NCBI GenBank assembly: GCA_023374045.1
Contig: CM041777.1
Location: 477,253,594 to 477,317,593 of the forward strand
DNA: 64,000 nt
Source: Limonium bicolor
Lineage: Eukaryota > Streptophyta > Magnoliopsida > Caryophyllales > Plumbaginaceae
Direction of reading: 5' to 3'
Below the pieces are notes generated by a model that had not been told where the DNA came from, did no database searches, and worked only from the letters and a program-made list of their open reading frames with translations. Positions 49,463 through 60,315 of this stretch are shown here, one piece after another (the stretch's first letter is position 1; each line of letters begins with the position of its first letter). Both the position numbers and the translations under genes were made by a program.

Positions 49463-49501
49463 TTTTGCTTGAGGACAAGCAAAAAGATAAGTGTGGGGGT
49501 G
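49463..49501 (+). other. Inner Athila 3' PPT with hairpin (module C)
   Basis: Arms TTTTGCTTG and CAAGCAAAA around loop AGGA (49463-49484), then four bases and AAGTGTGGGGGTG (49489-49501), which abuts the 3' LTR. This is the plus-strand primer. Confidence 0.8.
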
Positions 49502-51540
49502 TGATAAGTGTCCAAATGAGCAAGATTTATAGGTGTATTTCATATAATATTAGCACTTTTCTTGCTCATTTCTCCACTTCGGTTAGTTTTCCTCTAGTTT
49601 ATGTTTTATTGTTTATCTCACAAATTTATTGGTTTAACATGAGGAAAACTAAGCTGGGAGTAAAGTAGATAAGATAAAGAGACAAACGCATAGACGCAAA
49701 CGGCTCAGAAAACGGACTTATAACGAAGAATGTAGAGCCGGTCAAACAGAGTCACGCGAGAGTCACGCGGTGGACTGGTGCAACCCCCCCTAAGTCGCGG
49801 ACGTCACAAGAGCAACCGCCGGCGGACGAGGCTGAGTCAACCGCCACTTAATGGGCGGTGAAGGAGGCGGACGTGAGAGCAGCAACCGCCTCGCGGTCGA
49901 ACAGAGGCTACCGCCTCTTAACTCGCGGACAACACTGAGGCTACCGCCTCGCGGACAACACAGCTCGCGGACAACACTGAGGCTACCGCCTCGCGGACAG
50001 CACAGAGGTTACCGCCACTTATTGGGCGGTAACAACAGGCGGACACAAGCAGAACCGGCGGTCGTGACTAATTATCAGTCTCGACCAGTTTTCTTCGCCC
50101 GTCTTCGCCGTCTGCAACTCGCACAACTCGTCCACTGCCATATCTATACTACGCACCGCCTATCTTAATTTCCTCACGCGTGAGCTTTGTCCCCTGCGCA
50201 ATCAATGAAGCAATCAATGCTCTCTTCATCTGCAATCAAATTCGTACGGATCCAAACCTCTATATAAACCCACGCCCTCTGCTCAATAAAATCATTCCCT
50301 TCCTCACAATCCAAAGCAGACCACATAGACCACCGTATCATCCCATCCAGTAAATAATCGCTCACTCCCACGATCCATTCCATCCTCTTATCTCCCACTT
50401 CTCCATTTTAGTTTTATTCTTCATTCCACCACGAAGCAGAAACACGATAAGAAGAACAGAAGAAAAGGGAGCTGGAGCAGAAGCGAATCGCAGTCCAGTC
50501 TCCGCCGGCAGTCTCCAAATTAATGGCTATTTCTGTTTCCTTTTTATTACTGTTAATGTCTGAGTGATTTTACTCGTATCCTAGGATGGGGGTTTGACCT
50601 TAAATAATTCAGACTTATTATTAATACCAAGTTTGCTTATAAATATTTGTTTTGTCTCTCTAAATTATTAAATGCTTAATAACTGATCATTTTTATGCAT
50701 TTACGGTTTCTCTTATTTCAATGATTTTGTAAATCTGAGAATAGACCACAAAGAGAGATAAACGTTAGATATTATTCTCCTTGATTAGCAGATAAAATCC
50801 ATCGCTGTTATAAAAGAATTCTCACTTAAAACTAATTAATGATTTTAGACTTTTTCTGATTGTAAAAAGTCTATTGATTTAATTAAGAGTTGTCCTTATC
50901 TATGATTTAGGAAGGCCACAAGATTAATTCTTAAACAGACAAATAAGAGCAAATTAGGATTATAATTATTGTCTGTACTTAAATAAATATTTATCACCTG
51001 TTTCACTTATTAAACTTGTTTTAATTCCTTTCAGCAAAATTGTTAAATGCTTATTCTGACAAAATACTGCATTTATTTGGTAGCTATCAATATATGATTT
51101 TGAGATAGTTAAAGTACCACAAAGGAATTAATCTTGGTATTTACACTCCGGATTGAGCAGGAAAATACTAAGGCTATTAATAGGAGTTCGTAACTGACAA
51201 TTATTAACTCTAATAGACAATAAATATTTGAGACAGGATTATAAAATTGTTTAAGTAATTTAGGAAATTCCCCCGCTATCCTAGGATACCTTTTTACATC
51301 CATCCTTTTACTTTACTTTACTGTATTTATTATTTCTGTACTAATTCTAAAACCAAGCTTGCCCTGGCTAAACCCCAATTTATATTTTATGCATTTTATT
51401 TATCTTTTTTTTACATTAACTAAACTGGATAATTAATTAGATAATTGCGAAGTCTCTGTGGATACGACCTTGTTGTACTACAAAGATTGGGTTCACTGCC
51501 CATAATTAGCAAGATAGTTTAACTGCTATTCTGCCCAACA
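49502..51540 (+). repeat. Inner Athila 3' LTR
   Basis: TGATAAGTGTCC to GCCCAACA, near-identical to 45177-47212. GC-rich array at 49735-50060; TATA box near 50259-50268. Confidence 0.92.
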
Positions 51541-52410
51541 TAGACCCTATTCTAGAGCAGATGGCTGCTAAGCAGGCTCAGACCGAGACTACCATGAGCC
51601 ACATGTTGAAGATGTTGGTGCAGCTCACGATGGGTAAAGCTCCTGCTCATTCTGTGAAGCAGGTATCTTCTAGCTCTTGTGATTTGTGCTGTTGTCAGTG
51701 TGGTAGGCCACATGAATTTGAATCATGCCCAGAGATAGTTGAGATGCGTAGGAATGAAGAAGCAAATGTTGTGAGCCAGTCTTTTAACAGACAACCTTGG
51801 GTTCAAAATCAGCATCCAAACTTAAGGTATGAAAACCCCAATAATGCCTTGAACTCATATCAGGTGAGGCCTCAGCAGCCTACTCAGGGAGTGCCTCCTG
51901 GTTTTTCTCGGCCTTCCTACAATCAGAATCAGCAATCTCAGTTTCAACAATTAGGCCCTTCTTCTTCAAATACTTCCAATCTTGCAGATTTGTTGGCTAA
52001 ATTGGAAGCCTAGCAGCAGAGTCAGTATGAGCAGCAGATGATTACTAATTAGACTCTGACTGCTGGTCAGCAGAAGCTTGAGCAGCACATGGAACAACTG
52101 ACTAAGTTGTTATTGAATCAAAGGATTTCTGGTTCATTACCTTCTCAATCGGATCCCAATCCAAAGGAGCAGATAAAGGTAGTGATTGTCCTAGATGTTG
52201 ATGAAGCAGAGGTTTGTCAGGGAGTTAGTCTTCGAAGTGGGAAGCAACTGATAAATAAAGATCAGTGGCTGAGGACCTTACTGGCGAAGAGACCGGTCTT
52301 CTTTCATCTAGCACTGGTGCACCGGCAGGTCTCCAGCCCCTCCTGAGGAAGTTTCTGAGGAGACCCAGGCTCCTATCTCTTCCCCTTCCCATAATATAAT
52401 TGCTAAAAAT
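51541..52410 (+). pseudogene. gag: Athila gag, C-terminal part
   Basis: Resumption of the outer gag after the nested element: the frame continues with DPILEQMAAK, then a zinc knuckle C-x2-C-x3-H-x4-C (51690-51728), a Q/N/P-rich stretch (PQQPTQGVPPGFSRPSYNQNQ) and the VSLRSGKQL motif that precedes protease in Athila. In-frame TAG codons at 52011-52013 and 52050-52052 and a frameshift between about 52250 and 52345 make it non-functional. The knuckle would bind element RNA. Confidence 0.8.
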
Positions 52411-53280
52411 TCCATGGGTAAAGTGGTTCCTAAGGAACTTCCTTTCCCTAATAGATTGAAAGAAAAAGAACTTGATGATCAATTTGGGAAATTTTTGAAT
52501 GTGTTTTCTCAGCTTACTATCATTATTCCCTTGATTGATGCTATTAAGCAGATGCCTAATTATGCTCGCTTTGTGAAGGATTTGATTTCTAACAAGTAAA
52601 AGTTCAAGGAGAGTGAGATTGTTCAGCTGACAGAGACATGCTCTGCAGCCATCCAGCAGAAGCTTCCTCCTAAGTGTGGAGATCCAGGGCAGCCCATCAT
52701 CCCTTGCACCATTGGAGACATGGACTGTGGTTTTGGACTCTATGACCTTGGAGCGAGTATAAATTTGATGCCTTATTCAATGTTTAAGAAGTTTCATGCT
52801 GGTGAGCTTGTTCCGATTCATTTTAACTTGCAATTAGCTGATCGTTCTTCAATCAAACCTCATGGTATGGTTGAGAATGTTGTGGTAGGTGTTGGTAACT
52901 TCTTCTTCCCTGCCAACTTTGTCATCCTTGATATGGATGAGGATGTTGAAGTACCACTGATTTTGGGTAGACCTTTCCTGCGAACTGCTAAAACTGCCAT
53001 TGATGTTGACAAGGGAAAGATCATTCTTAAGTTCAATAATGAGGAACCCAATTTTGATATCACTAAGATGATGAGAACAAATGCCTCTTCTCATGTCGTG
53101 CTTTCAGTTGACGTTGATTATTCTGATGATTATGATGCTTGTGTTGCTAAGAATGTTGATGACTCTTCTTTCTTGCTTGAGAATTCTGATTTGCTAGAGA
53201 ATGTGTTATGCCACTTAATTGAGGATGATAAGGAGAGCATTGAGGTAGCTACTATTGTCCAGCAGCTCAACCAGGGTTGA
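52411..53280 (+). pseudogene. pro: Athila aspartic protease region
   Basis: The retroviral-type aspartic protease cleaves Gag-Pol in the particle. The leader VPKELPFPNRLKEKELDDQF (from 52414) leads to a TAA at 52597-52599. The frame is then open from 52600 to 53280, with the active-site motif DLGASINLMP (residues 9-18 of the ATG frame at 52720) and ILGRPF (residues 81-86), both typical of Athila protease. The domain itself is uninterrupted; the stops at 52597 and 53278 separate it from gag and RT. Confidence 0.85.
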
Positions 53281-54390
53281 TCTTACTTTCGCCCTTATGC
53301 TCCTCCTGTGGAGTCACTGGACAGGCCTACTCAGAGGCTCGTTCCTTCAATAGAGAAGCCCCCTACTCTTGAACTCAAAACACTTTCTTCAAATCTTAAG
53401 TATGTTTTCTTAGTAGAGGGTAGCGCCCTACCTGTTATTATTTCTTCATCTTTGTCTGTTTCGCAGGAAATCAGACTTCTGGAGGTGTTAAGAAGGCACT
53501 GGGGGGCTTTGGGGTGGACAGTGATAGATATTAAAGGGATCAGTCCAGGGTTCTGCACTCATTGAATTTACATGGAAGACAGTGTCAAGCCAGTGAGGCA
53601 GCCCTAGAGGAGATTGAATCCAAACCTGAAAGAAGTTGTGAAAGCTGAAGTTCTGAAGCTTCTGGATACATGTATCATTTATCCCATCTCTGATAGTCGT
53701 TGGGTTTCTCCTGTGCAAGTTGTTCCCAAGAAAGGGGGAATAGTTGTAGTTCCCAATGAGAAAGGTGAATTGGTGCCTCAGAGGTAAACCACTGGTTGAG
53801 GATGTGTATCGATTGCCGACGCTTGAATGATGCCACAAGGAAGAATCACTTCCCGCTACCGTTTATTGATCAAATACTAGAGCAGTTAGTTAGGCAAGAG
53901 TTCTACTGCTTCCTTGATGGGTATAGTGGTTATTTTCAGATTCCCATTACGCAGAGGATCAGGAGAAGACCACCTTCACTTGTCCTTATGGTACTTTTGC
54001 ATATAGGAGGATTCTCTTTGGTCTTTTTAATGCTCCAGCCACATTTCAGCGTTGTATGATGGCAATCTTTAATGATTTTATTGAGAAGAGCATAGAAGTT
54101 TTCATGGATGACTTTTCTGTGTATGGCCAGAGTTTTGATGGGTGTCTTGATCAGCTAGATCAGATACTAGGCCGGTGTGAGGAGACCCATCTGGTTTTGA
54201 ATTGGGAGAAGTGCCATTTCATGGTATAGGAAGGTATTGTGCTTGGTCACAGGGTCTCCAAAGCTGGTATTCAAGTGGATAAGGCTAAGGTGGAGGTCAT
54301 TGAGAAGCTGTCTCCTCCCACTTCAGTTAAGGATGTCAGATCTTTTCTGGGTCACACAGGGTTTATAGGAGGTTCATCCAGGACTTCTCC
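53281..54390 (+). pseudogene. pol: Athila reverse transcriptase, frameshifted
   Basis: RT copies the element RNA into DNA. The readable order is LKYVFL, VSPVQVVPKKGG, RMCIDCRRLNDATRKNHFPL, FLDGYSGYFQI, TCPYGTFAYRRILFGLFNAP and the catalytic FMDD (54101-54112; usually YVDD). One-base losses near 53792, 53952 and 54362 move it through three frames, and stops lie at 53278, 53563, 53785 and 54227. All RT blocks can still be found, so it was once complete. Confidence 0.88.
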
Positions 54391-54948
54391 AAAATTGTCA
54401 AGCCCTTGTATGATCTTCTGCAGAAAGATGTGAAATTTCAGTTCTCAAAGGGGTGTTTGAAAGCCTTCCAGACTATCAAGAGTAAGCTCATTTCTGCTCC
54501 TATTGTGGTTCCTCCTGATTGGTCTCTTCCTTTTGAGATCATGACAGGTGCCAGTGATTATGCTGTTGGTGCTGCACTCTGTCAGAGGAAGGACAAAATT
54601 CTAAGGGTTATCACTTATAAAAGTAAGACTCTATCTGAAGCCCAAAAGAATTACACCACTACTGAAAAGGAGCTACTTGTTGTGGTATTTGCTCTTGATA
54701 AGTTCAGGCCATATCTACTAGGAAGTAAGGTCATTGTCCACACGGACCATTCTGCATTGAAGTACCTCTTCCAAAAGAATGATTCTAAGCCCAGACTCCT
54801 GAGATGGATCTTGCTCCTCCAAGAATTCGATTTGGAAGTCGTTGATAAGAAAGGAAAGTAGAATGGAGTTGCAGATCATCTGTCTAGGCTTGAGACTCCA
54901 GATGATGGGGTTCCCATAAATGAATTCTTCCCTGATGAGACAGTCTTT
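54391..54948 (+). pseudogene. pol: Athila RNase H and connection to integrase
   Basis: RNase H removes the RNA strand during reverse transcription. The frame open to 54861 carries [11 protein letters not shown] (D51 of the ATG frame at 54406), YTTTEKELL (E87/E89) and [11 protein letters not shown] (D114), the D-E-D set. A TAG at 54859-54861 cuts it off, but the same frame continues ([11 protein letters not shown]) into integrase, so the TAG is the only lesion here. Confidence 0.87.
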
Positions 54949-56382
54949 GTGATTGGGAAAGTTAAAGAGCCATGGTATGCTGACCAGGCTAACTATCTTG
55001 CCTCTAGTTTGATTCCTCATGATCTAAGCTACAACCAGAGGAAGAAATTTTTGGCTGAAGCCCGTCATTATGTTTGGGAGTACCCTTATCTCTTTAGGGT
55101 GTGCGCTGATGGTTTGATTAGAAGGTGTCTTCCCGATGAAGAGATTGAAAGTGCGATTGAGTTCTGCCATTCTCGAGAGGCAGGTGGACACCATGGTCCC
55201 ACTAGGATAGCTGCTATGGTGTTAGAGTGTGGTTTCTATTGGCCCACTCTACACAAGGATGTCCACTGCTTCTACTCTCACTGTGATAATTGCCAGAGGA
55301 TGGGGAACATTTCAAGAAGGCCTGAGATGCCTCAGAAGGGAATTCTTGAAGTAGAGTTGTTTGATGTTTGGGGTATTGATTTCGTTGGCCCATTTCCCTC
55401 TTCTCTTGGAAACCACTACATCCTTGTTGCTGTAGATTATGTTTCCAAGTGGGTCAAAGCAATCCCCTGCCCTTCTTTTGATGCTAAAACTATGGTTAAA
55501 TTTTTGAAGAAGAACATCTTTACTAGATTTGGAGTGCCCAGAGCTATCATCAGTGATGGTGGTTCTCACTTTTGCAACAAGGCCTTTGATTCCTTGATGT
55601 CTAAGTATGGGGTGACTCATATGGTTGCTTTGCCTTATCATCCCCAAACTAATGGTCAAGCAGAAGTGAGTAACCAAGAGCTAAAATGGATTCTTCAAAA
55701 GACAGTTAATTCCTCGAGGAAGGATTTGTCTGTCAAACTAGATGATGCTCTATGGGCTTATAGAACTGCATTCAAGACTCCCATTAGGATGTCTCCTTAT
55801 AAGTTAGTGTATGGGAAGTCTTGCCATCTCCCAGTTGAGATAGAGCATAAAGCCTATTGGGCTCTGAAAGCCCTGAACTTTGATCTAAATGCTGGCGATG
55901 AGAAGCGAAAGTTTCAATTGTCTGAGCTGGAGGAATTAAGGGAGCAAGTTTATGACAGCTCTAGGATCTACAAGGAACACTCTAAAAGAATCCATGATCA
56001 GATGATCCCGAGGAGAGATTTCAGGGTTGGTGATTACGTGTTGTTGTATAACTCTAGACTTCGTCTGTTTCCTGGAAAGCTCAAGCCCCATTGGGCCGGC
56101 CCATTTAAGGTTGTGGGAGTCACTTCCTATGGTGCGTATGAGCTAGAGAACAGGTCTGGAGAGGTCTTCAAGGTGAATTGTGCTCGTCTGAAGATGTACC
56201 TTGGCTCTGCCTTTGCTCTGCCTTCTGCACCTGGAGTATCCTTGATTGAGAGTTCCTCTTCTACTACTCCTGTTTCTGATGTTACTCCAACACCGAATTC
56301 TGAATCTTTGAAGAAGTCGTGCATGCAATGGCGTTTCCGACTGAAGAAAGCCCTTGCAAGCTGCTGTGGTGGCCCTCCTTGA
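54949..56382 (+). pseudogene. pol: Athila integrase, open frame
   Basis: Integrase inserts element cDNA into the chromosome. The 477-residue stretch from 54949 is open. It has an N-terminal zinc site (H74, H81, C112, C115), the core with D144 (WGIDF), D203 (ISDGG) and E239 (QAEV), giving the D-x35-E spacing, then the [17 protein letters not shown] segment and a C-terminal [12 protein letters not shown] motif. No chromodomain follows, as expected for Athila. The ATG is internal to the old polyprotein, so expression depended on readthrough of an upstream frame that is now broken. The serine/threonine-rich tail (residues ~428-460) is unusual. Confidence 0.9.
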
Positions 56383-56396
56383 TGCTATCTTGTGAA

Positions 56397-56446
56397 GTCT
56401 AGCCAGAGACTCTAACTCCGGGTAGCTTGGTGGGAGGCAACCCACC
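56397..56446 (+). ncRNA. Paired hairpins after integrase stop
   Basis: GTCTAGCCAGAGAC (56397-56410) and GGTGGGAGGCAACCCACC (56429-56446). Same loop and different stem ends compared with 48311-48360 of the nested element, so pairing is kept. Confidence 0.65.
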
Positions 56447-56588
56447 GGTTTGTGTCTCTTTTCATTTTCTTAGTTAGCTGTTTGTTTTACTTTTTTCTCT
56501 TTTAGCTTGTGGTGTGTTGACTGGTGCTATGCTTACTACAAGATCCTTGGCTCTTATTATTTTTCTACTAATGATTTTGTCTGGTTCC

Positions 56589-56665
56589 ACTTGAGTTCTT
56601 CTGGCTTAGCAGATAATATTATCATCTTGCTTACTTCATCGCTTAGCTGAACTCAAGTGTGGGGT
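56589..56665 (+). other. Outer Athila hairpin/purine module A
   Basis: ACTTGAGTTC (56589-56598) and GAACTCAAGT (56649-56658) are exact complements across a 50-base loop and lead into GTGGGG. Equivalent of 48515-48545, with a longer loop. Confidence 0.5.
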
Positions 56666-56804
56666 TGGCCTTGCTACACACCCTGAGCGGACTCTAGGGA
56701 GTATTCTTTACTTTTCTACTCTTTTATGTTTTACACGCTCCCTTCTGATCTGTGTGTGATTTTGTTTCCCCTGTTGGATTGCTTGCTCAATGTTAATTCT
56801 TCCT

Positions 56805-56845
56805 AAGCAATGAGGACATTGCTTCACTCTAAGTGTGGGGTGGGG
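56805..56845 (+). other. Outer Athila hairpin/purine module B
   Basis: AAGCAATG, loop AGGA, CATTGCTT (56805-56824), six bases, then AAGTGTGGGGTGGGG (56831-56845). Confidence 0.7.
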
Positions 56846-57661
56846 TAAGTTCCTTCGCCGCTTGTTTTTTGTGCGTCTCTGAGCTCTTTTCTCTTGCATT
56901 TGTTAAAGTTAAGCTGTGGTTACTCAACTTGGAAGGAGATCATAGAGGTAGTTTAGTTGGTTAGCTGATCTTGGGGTGCAAAATTTTGAGATTCTTCGTG
57001 TTTTTAATTGCTGAATTTAAGTCTTTGTTCTGGAATTGCTGAAACAAATGAGAATTGAACCTTGTTCTTAGCTTTGAGCCTTGGAAAGAACTGGATTGAA
57101 ATGGTTGAAAAAGAACAAGGCAAGGTACTCCGCTGATCCTAGGCAGGCTAGTTCTAATTTTGATCCAAAATCAGGCCTCATCCACTTGGTTATTAAGTCC
57201 TTTGGGGTGCTTCATCACCTAGCTACCTATGGTCCTTGTGATCTGGGATAGTTGACCCAACCCCGTTACATGGGTGGAGAGAAAAGTATGTGATGAAAGA
57301 ATTGAAAGTGCTTTAATTGAATTATTTGTGCAAGTGCGATGCTGAACATAGATTGTTTTCTCTTATGGATCAAGAGTATGTGGCATTGAAAGGTATGATG
57401 AAATATGATCTTGTTTCATGCCCCTTGTCGTTTCTATGGTTTATGAAGGAAAAAAAAGGTGGATTGGCTCAAGGTTAAAGACAAGGCTCTTATGGTTTTG
57501 TTTCTCATTTGTTAGCTTTGATGACTTCATGTTTATGGAAATAATGAATTGTTTTGAATAATTTGAATTGCCCCTCGATTGGTAAAGCTAGCAATACCTT
57601 TCTTCTGTGCTCTTCCTTTTCTGTTGAGTTCCATTAGCTTGGCTTTATTTGTGCTTGAGAG

Positions 57662-57702
57662 TTTTGCTCGGGGACAAGCAAAAGGCTAAGTGTGGGGTGA
57701 TT
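57662..57702 (+). other. Outer Athila 3' PPT with hairpin (module C)
   Basis: TTTTGCTCG, loop GGGA, CAAGCAAAA (57662-57683, one C-A mismatch), then AAGTGTGGGGTGATT (57688-57702) and the LTR start TGATAAG at 57703. Confidence 0.75.
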
Positions 57703-59290
57703 TGATAAGTGTGAAATTGATATGGTTTTATAGGTGCTAAATTCATATTTTATGCGCTTTCTCACACTTATCGTATGCTTTTCATGACTCTTACTTTGGG
57801 AAAAAGCTGCTGTAAATTTATATTTTAAAAGCAGGAAATGATGGTGAAAATGCATAGTTCTCCTCAAGATCTTTCCAACGCCGCAAACGGGGAGCGAATC
57901 GGAGCTCAAACGAAGAATCTAGACCCTGTCGAAGTTTGTAGAAAAAAGGCACAAATATACAGGTGTCCGGCAGACCTGTCCGGCCCATTGACCCGGACAT
58001 GTTGTAACGTGTCCGGCAAACTGCCCCGGACAGGTGGTCCGGACAGGCCAAAAGTATGTTTTTTTTTTAATTTTTCACATGCCCGACTCTCCTGTCCGAC
58101 CCTGTGACCCGGACGTGCTCATAAGGACAGAAATATTTACAACCACGAGTGCAGCGCAGAGATTTCGATACATATACGCGTCCAACCAGGCTGTCCGACT
58201 AAGTGACCCGGACGTAGAGCCGAACGTCTCACAAACGAGAGAAATCTCGCCTGACAACTCTATCTCACGTCCGGTTAAGTGACCCAGACGGGTGAGCCGG
58301 ACGGGTGTATTTTGTGTGCAAAAATTTCATTTTAAGGAGCATTCACGAGGGTAGGGAAAAGACATTCAGAACTCACGCACAAACAGATGATTCGTCGCGC
58401 TTCTCTCATTCTCTTGCCCTACCGTGACCACTTCAACTCCGGAGAAGAAGATTTCTGCTCCAGATTCGCTCATCTGCTCAACCTCTCATCTGGCGAATTT
58501 CAGAACTAATATCAAGATGATTTCTACTCTCTCTTCTTGTATTTGTTCTTTGATTATGCTTGGCTAAGAGGGTTAGACTCCGGGGATGGTTATCTGACTG
58601 AAATGATTTTGTAATTCCTAGTACTAGTCGGTTTGAGATTTTCTGTCGATTGTTGCAGGATAAGTTATCTATACGCTTTCAATAAAAGTAGCTAATTCGT
58701 TGATTGCTTTACGAGTTCCGTTTTGAGCGAGATTTGTGATAAAATGGAATGGTCGATTAACCTGTAAACTTGTGGAAAATTATACTGGATAGGTTAGATT
58801 GTCCCAAAAGTGCAAACTTTAATTCTTCACCCTCATTCCGTCTATTCATGTTGTGCTAAATCTGGATTAGATCTAGTACGTTCTGCTAGGCGAGTTCTTG
58901 AGGCTAGGATTTAGTCTCTATAAAAGTTGTAGGAATTTTGCCAATCAACATCTCAAACTAACCAACAGAAATTGCATAATCTGACAGTCGAAAAAGATAA
59001 CCTGACCCGGAGTTCCATTTCACACATAGTTTTCATTGAATTTATTTGCTCAAAAATTTACTAGTTTTCTCGTTTTTTTAATTCACAAAACCAAAACAAC
59101 CGACAACCCTTCCATTTTGCTGTTTCCCTAGGATTAGATTTAATTACAAAGTCCCCGTGGATTCAACCCCGGTAGCTTATAGTTCACTATACTCATTGAC
59201 CGGGATTTATTTTGCAGCCCGTAGGGATTTAATTTATTAATTTATAGGATCCATTTCATAGCTTTTAGTAGATCAAAATTCCTGTTTGCA
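57703..59290 (+). repeat. Outer Athila 3' LTR
   Basis: TGATAAGTGTGAAATTG to GTTTGCA, 1588 bp, followed by the GAGAT target duplication. CCGGAC dyad array at 57960-58300. Confidence 0.92.
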
Positions 59291-60246
59291 GAGATTCAAT
59301 CAGAGACTTACCAAATTATCATAGAAATAATTCTAGAACCTTACCAATCTATTACCCTTACCCTTCTACCTAATCCGGCACCAGGGAAGCACTTGACAGC
59401 AGCAGAATTGAAAGAGCGAGAGTTTGAGAATTTGGGAGTTTGAGGAGAGAGAGGAGCGTGATGGCAATACGGTGAAGGTGAAGATAATCGTGAAGCAGAA
59501 CGTGATTATAAATAGGAAATAAATAAAATAAAGGAAGGGATTAAAATAATTAATTAATTAATGTAATTGGTTTAGAGAAGGAAGAATAACAATCGATGTT
59601 GCAAGTAATTTGGAAGATGAATTTAATAAGTAATATAATAATAATATTTTGAAATTTGGGTGAGCGATTAACGTTGTAATCCTCTTGAGAAGAATCTAGA
59701 TTCAACGAGTTAGAAAAACAAGGAGATATTACTAATTAGAAATAAAATGAGAAAAAGAATAGTTGATCGTTGAGAGAGATAAGGATGAATAAATATCTTT
59801 TAAGGAGAGAGATTTGTTTAAAACAAATAAATAGTTATTAATAAGTTAATTAGGAGATGAGTGTAGATCGTGAAGAGTGGGGAAGTGTATTTGATATTAA
59901 ATATAATTTTGGGAAAGAGAATGTGAGAAAATATATTGGAATTTATAATAATCTAGGAGGAATTAAAGTTAGAATTGAATTCTATTAATTAATAATAACA
60001 ATTTATTATAGGCGCCAAAATCTAATTTGAACTCTTAGGATTGGAGAACGTTATAACGTCTACAGAAGGCTTGTAATATATATAGTATCGGTAAGGATGA
60101 GAGCATGGTAAACAATTATAATTATTATAAGGAGGAACTTCCCTGGGCCTTTATTAATATTACTCCCGACTACCATATAATAATTCATTAATTCCAGCTA
60201 TATACTAATTATATCCTATGTCGCCAATTGCAGGTATTTCATTGTA

Positions 60247-60315
60247 AGGTGGCACCAACACCAGGTTCGATTTCACGAAGTTAATTTGATATTATAGATT
60301 TTAACTTTTTCTATA
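60247..60315. repeat. Repeat C copy B, third fragment
   Basis: It matches 22925-22990 of copy A (CACCAACAC..AGGTTCG to TTTTTCTATA) and stops at the next insertion. Confidence 0.75.

Larger units (their letters stand above)
45177..51540 (+). mobile_element. Inner Athila element, gag-remnant only
   Basis: A 6.36-kb insertion in the outer gag, same orientation: LTRs 45177-47212 (2036 bp) and 49502-51540 (2039 bp), exact tRNA-Asp primer site, 2.3-kb interior, PPT AAGTGTGGGGGTG. No protease, RT or integrase. The LTRs are nearly identical apart from small indels, so the insertion is young. The start reads TGATAGAAGTGTCC against TGATAAGTGTCC in the 3' LTR, and flanks GTAGT and TAGAC give no clean target duplication, so the 5' junction has probably changed by a base or two. 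Confidence 0.92.
56383..57702 (+). other. Outer Athila 3' untranslated region, no env
   Basis: 1.3 kb between integrase and the LTR without a supported gene. It holds the paired hairpins (56397-56446) and three hairpin/purine modules. Some Athila elements have an env-like frame here; this one does not. Confidence 0.7.
42444..59290 (+). mobile_element. Outer Athila element (Ty3/Gypsy), defective
   Basis: A 16.8-kb interval: LTRs 42444-44003 and 57703-59290, target duplication GAGAT (42439-42443, 59291-59295), tRNA-Asp-type primer site, gag, protease, RT, RNase H, integrase, and a PPT reading AAGTGTGGGGTG. Without the nested element it is about 10.5 kb. Priming site, TGATAAGTG start, protease motif DLGASINLMP and the absence of a chromodomain fit the Athila lineage. 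No env-like frame is found between integrase and the 3' LTR. By eye the LTRs differ at roughly one base in ten, so it is much older than its nested passenger. Confidence 0.93.
40774..60241 (-). mobile_element. Solo LTR D, carrying nested Athila
   Basis: The outer boundaries read TGTAACATTCTGG (40774) and GGTATTTCA (60241), flanked by an exact 5-bp duplication TTGTA (40769-40773, 60242-60246) with repeat C on both sides. Removing the Athila insertion (42444-59295) leaves about 2.6 kb: 40774-42443 and 59296-60241. Its sense is minus from the terminal sequences. No coding or second LTR is seen, so a solo LTR is most likely. 59296-60241 is AT-rich with nothing else recognised. Confidence 0.75.

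Noticed and set aside
56383..57702. Env-like gene after integrase
   Set aside because: No frame longer than about 60 residues on the plus strand and no membrane segment; only structural RNA-like motifs are seen.
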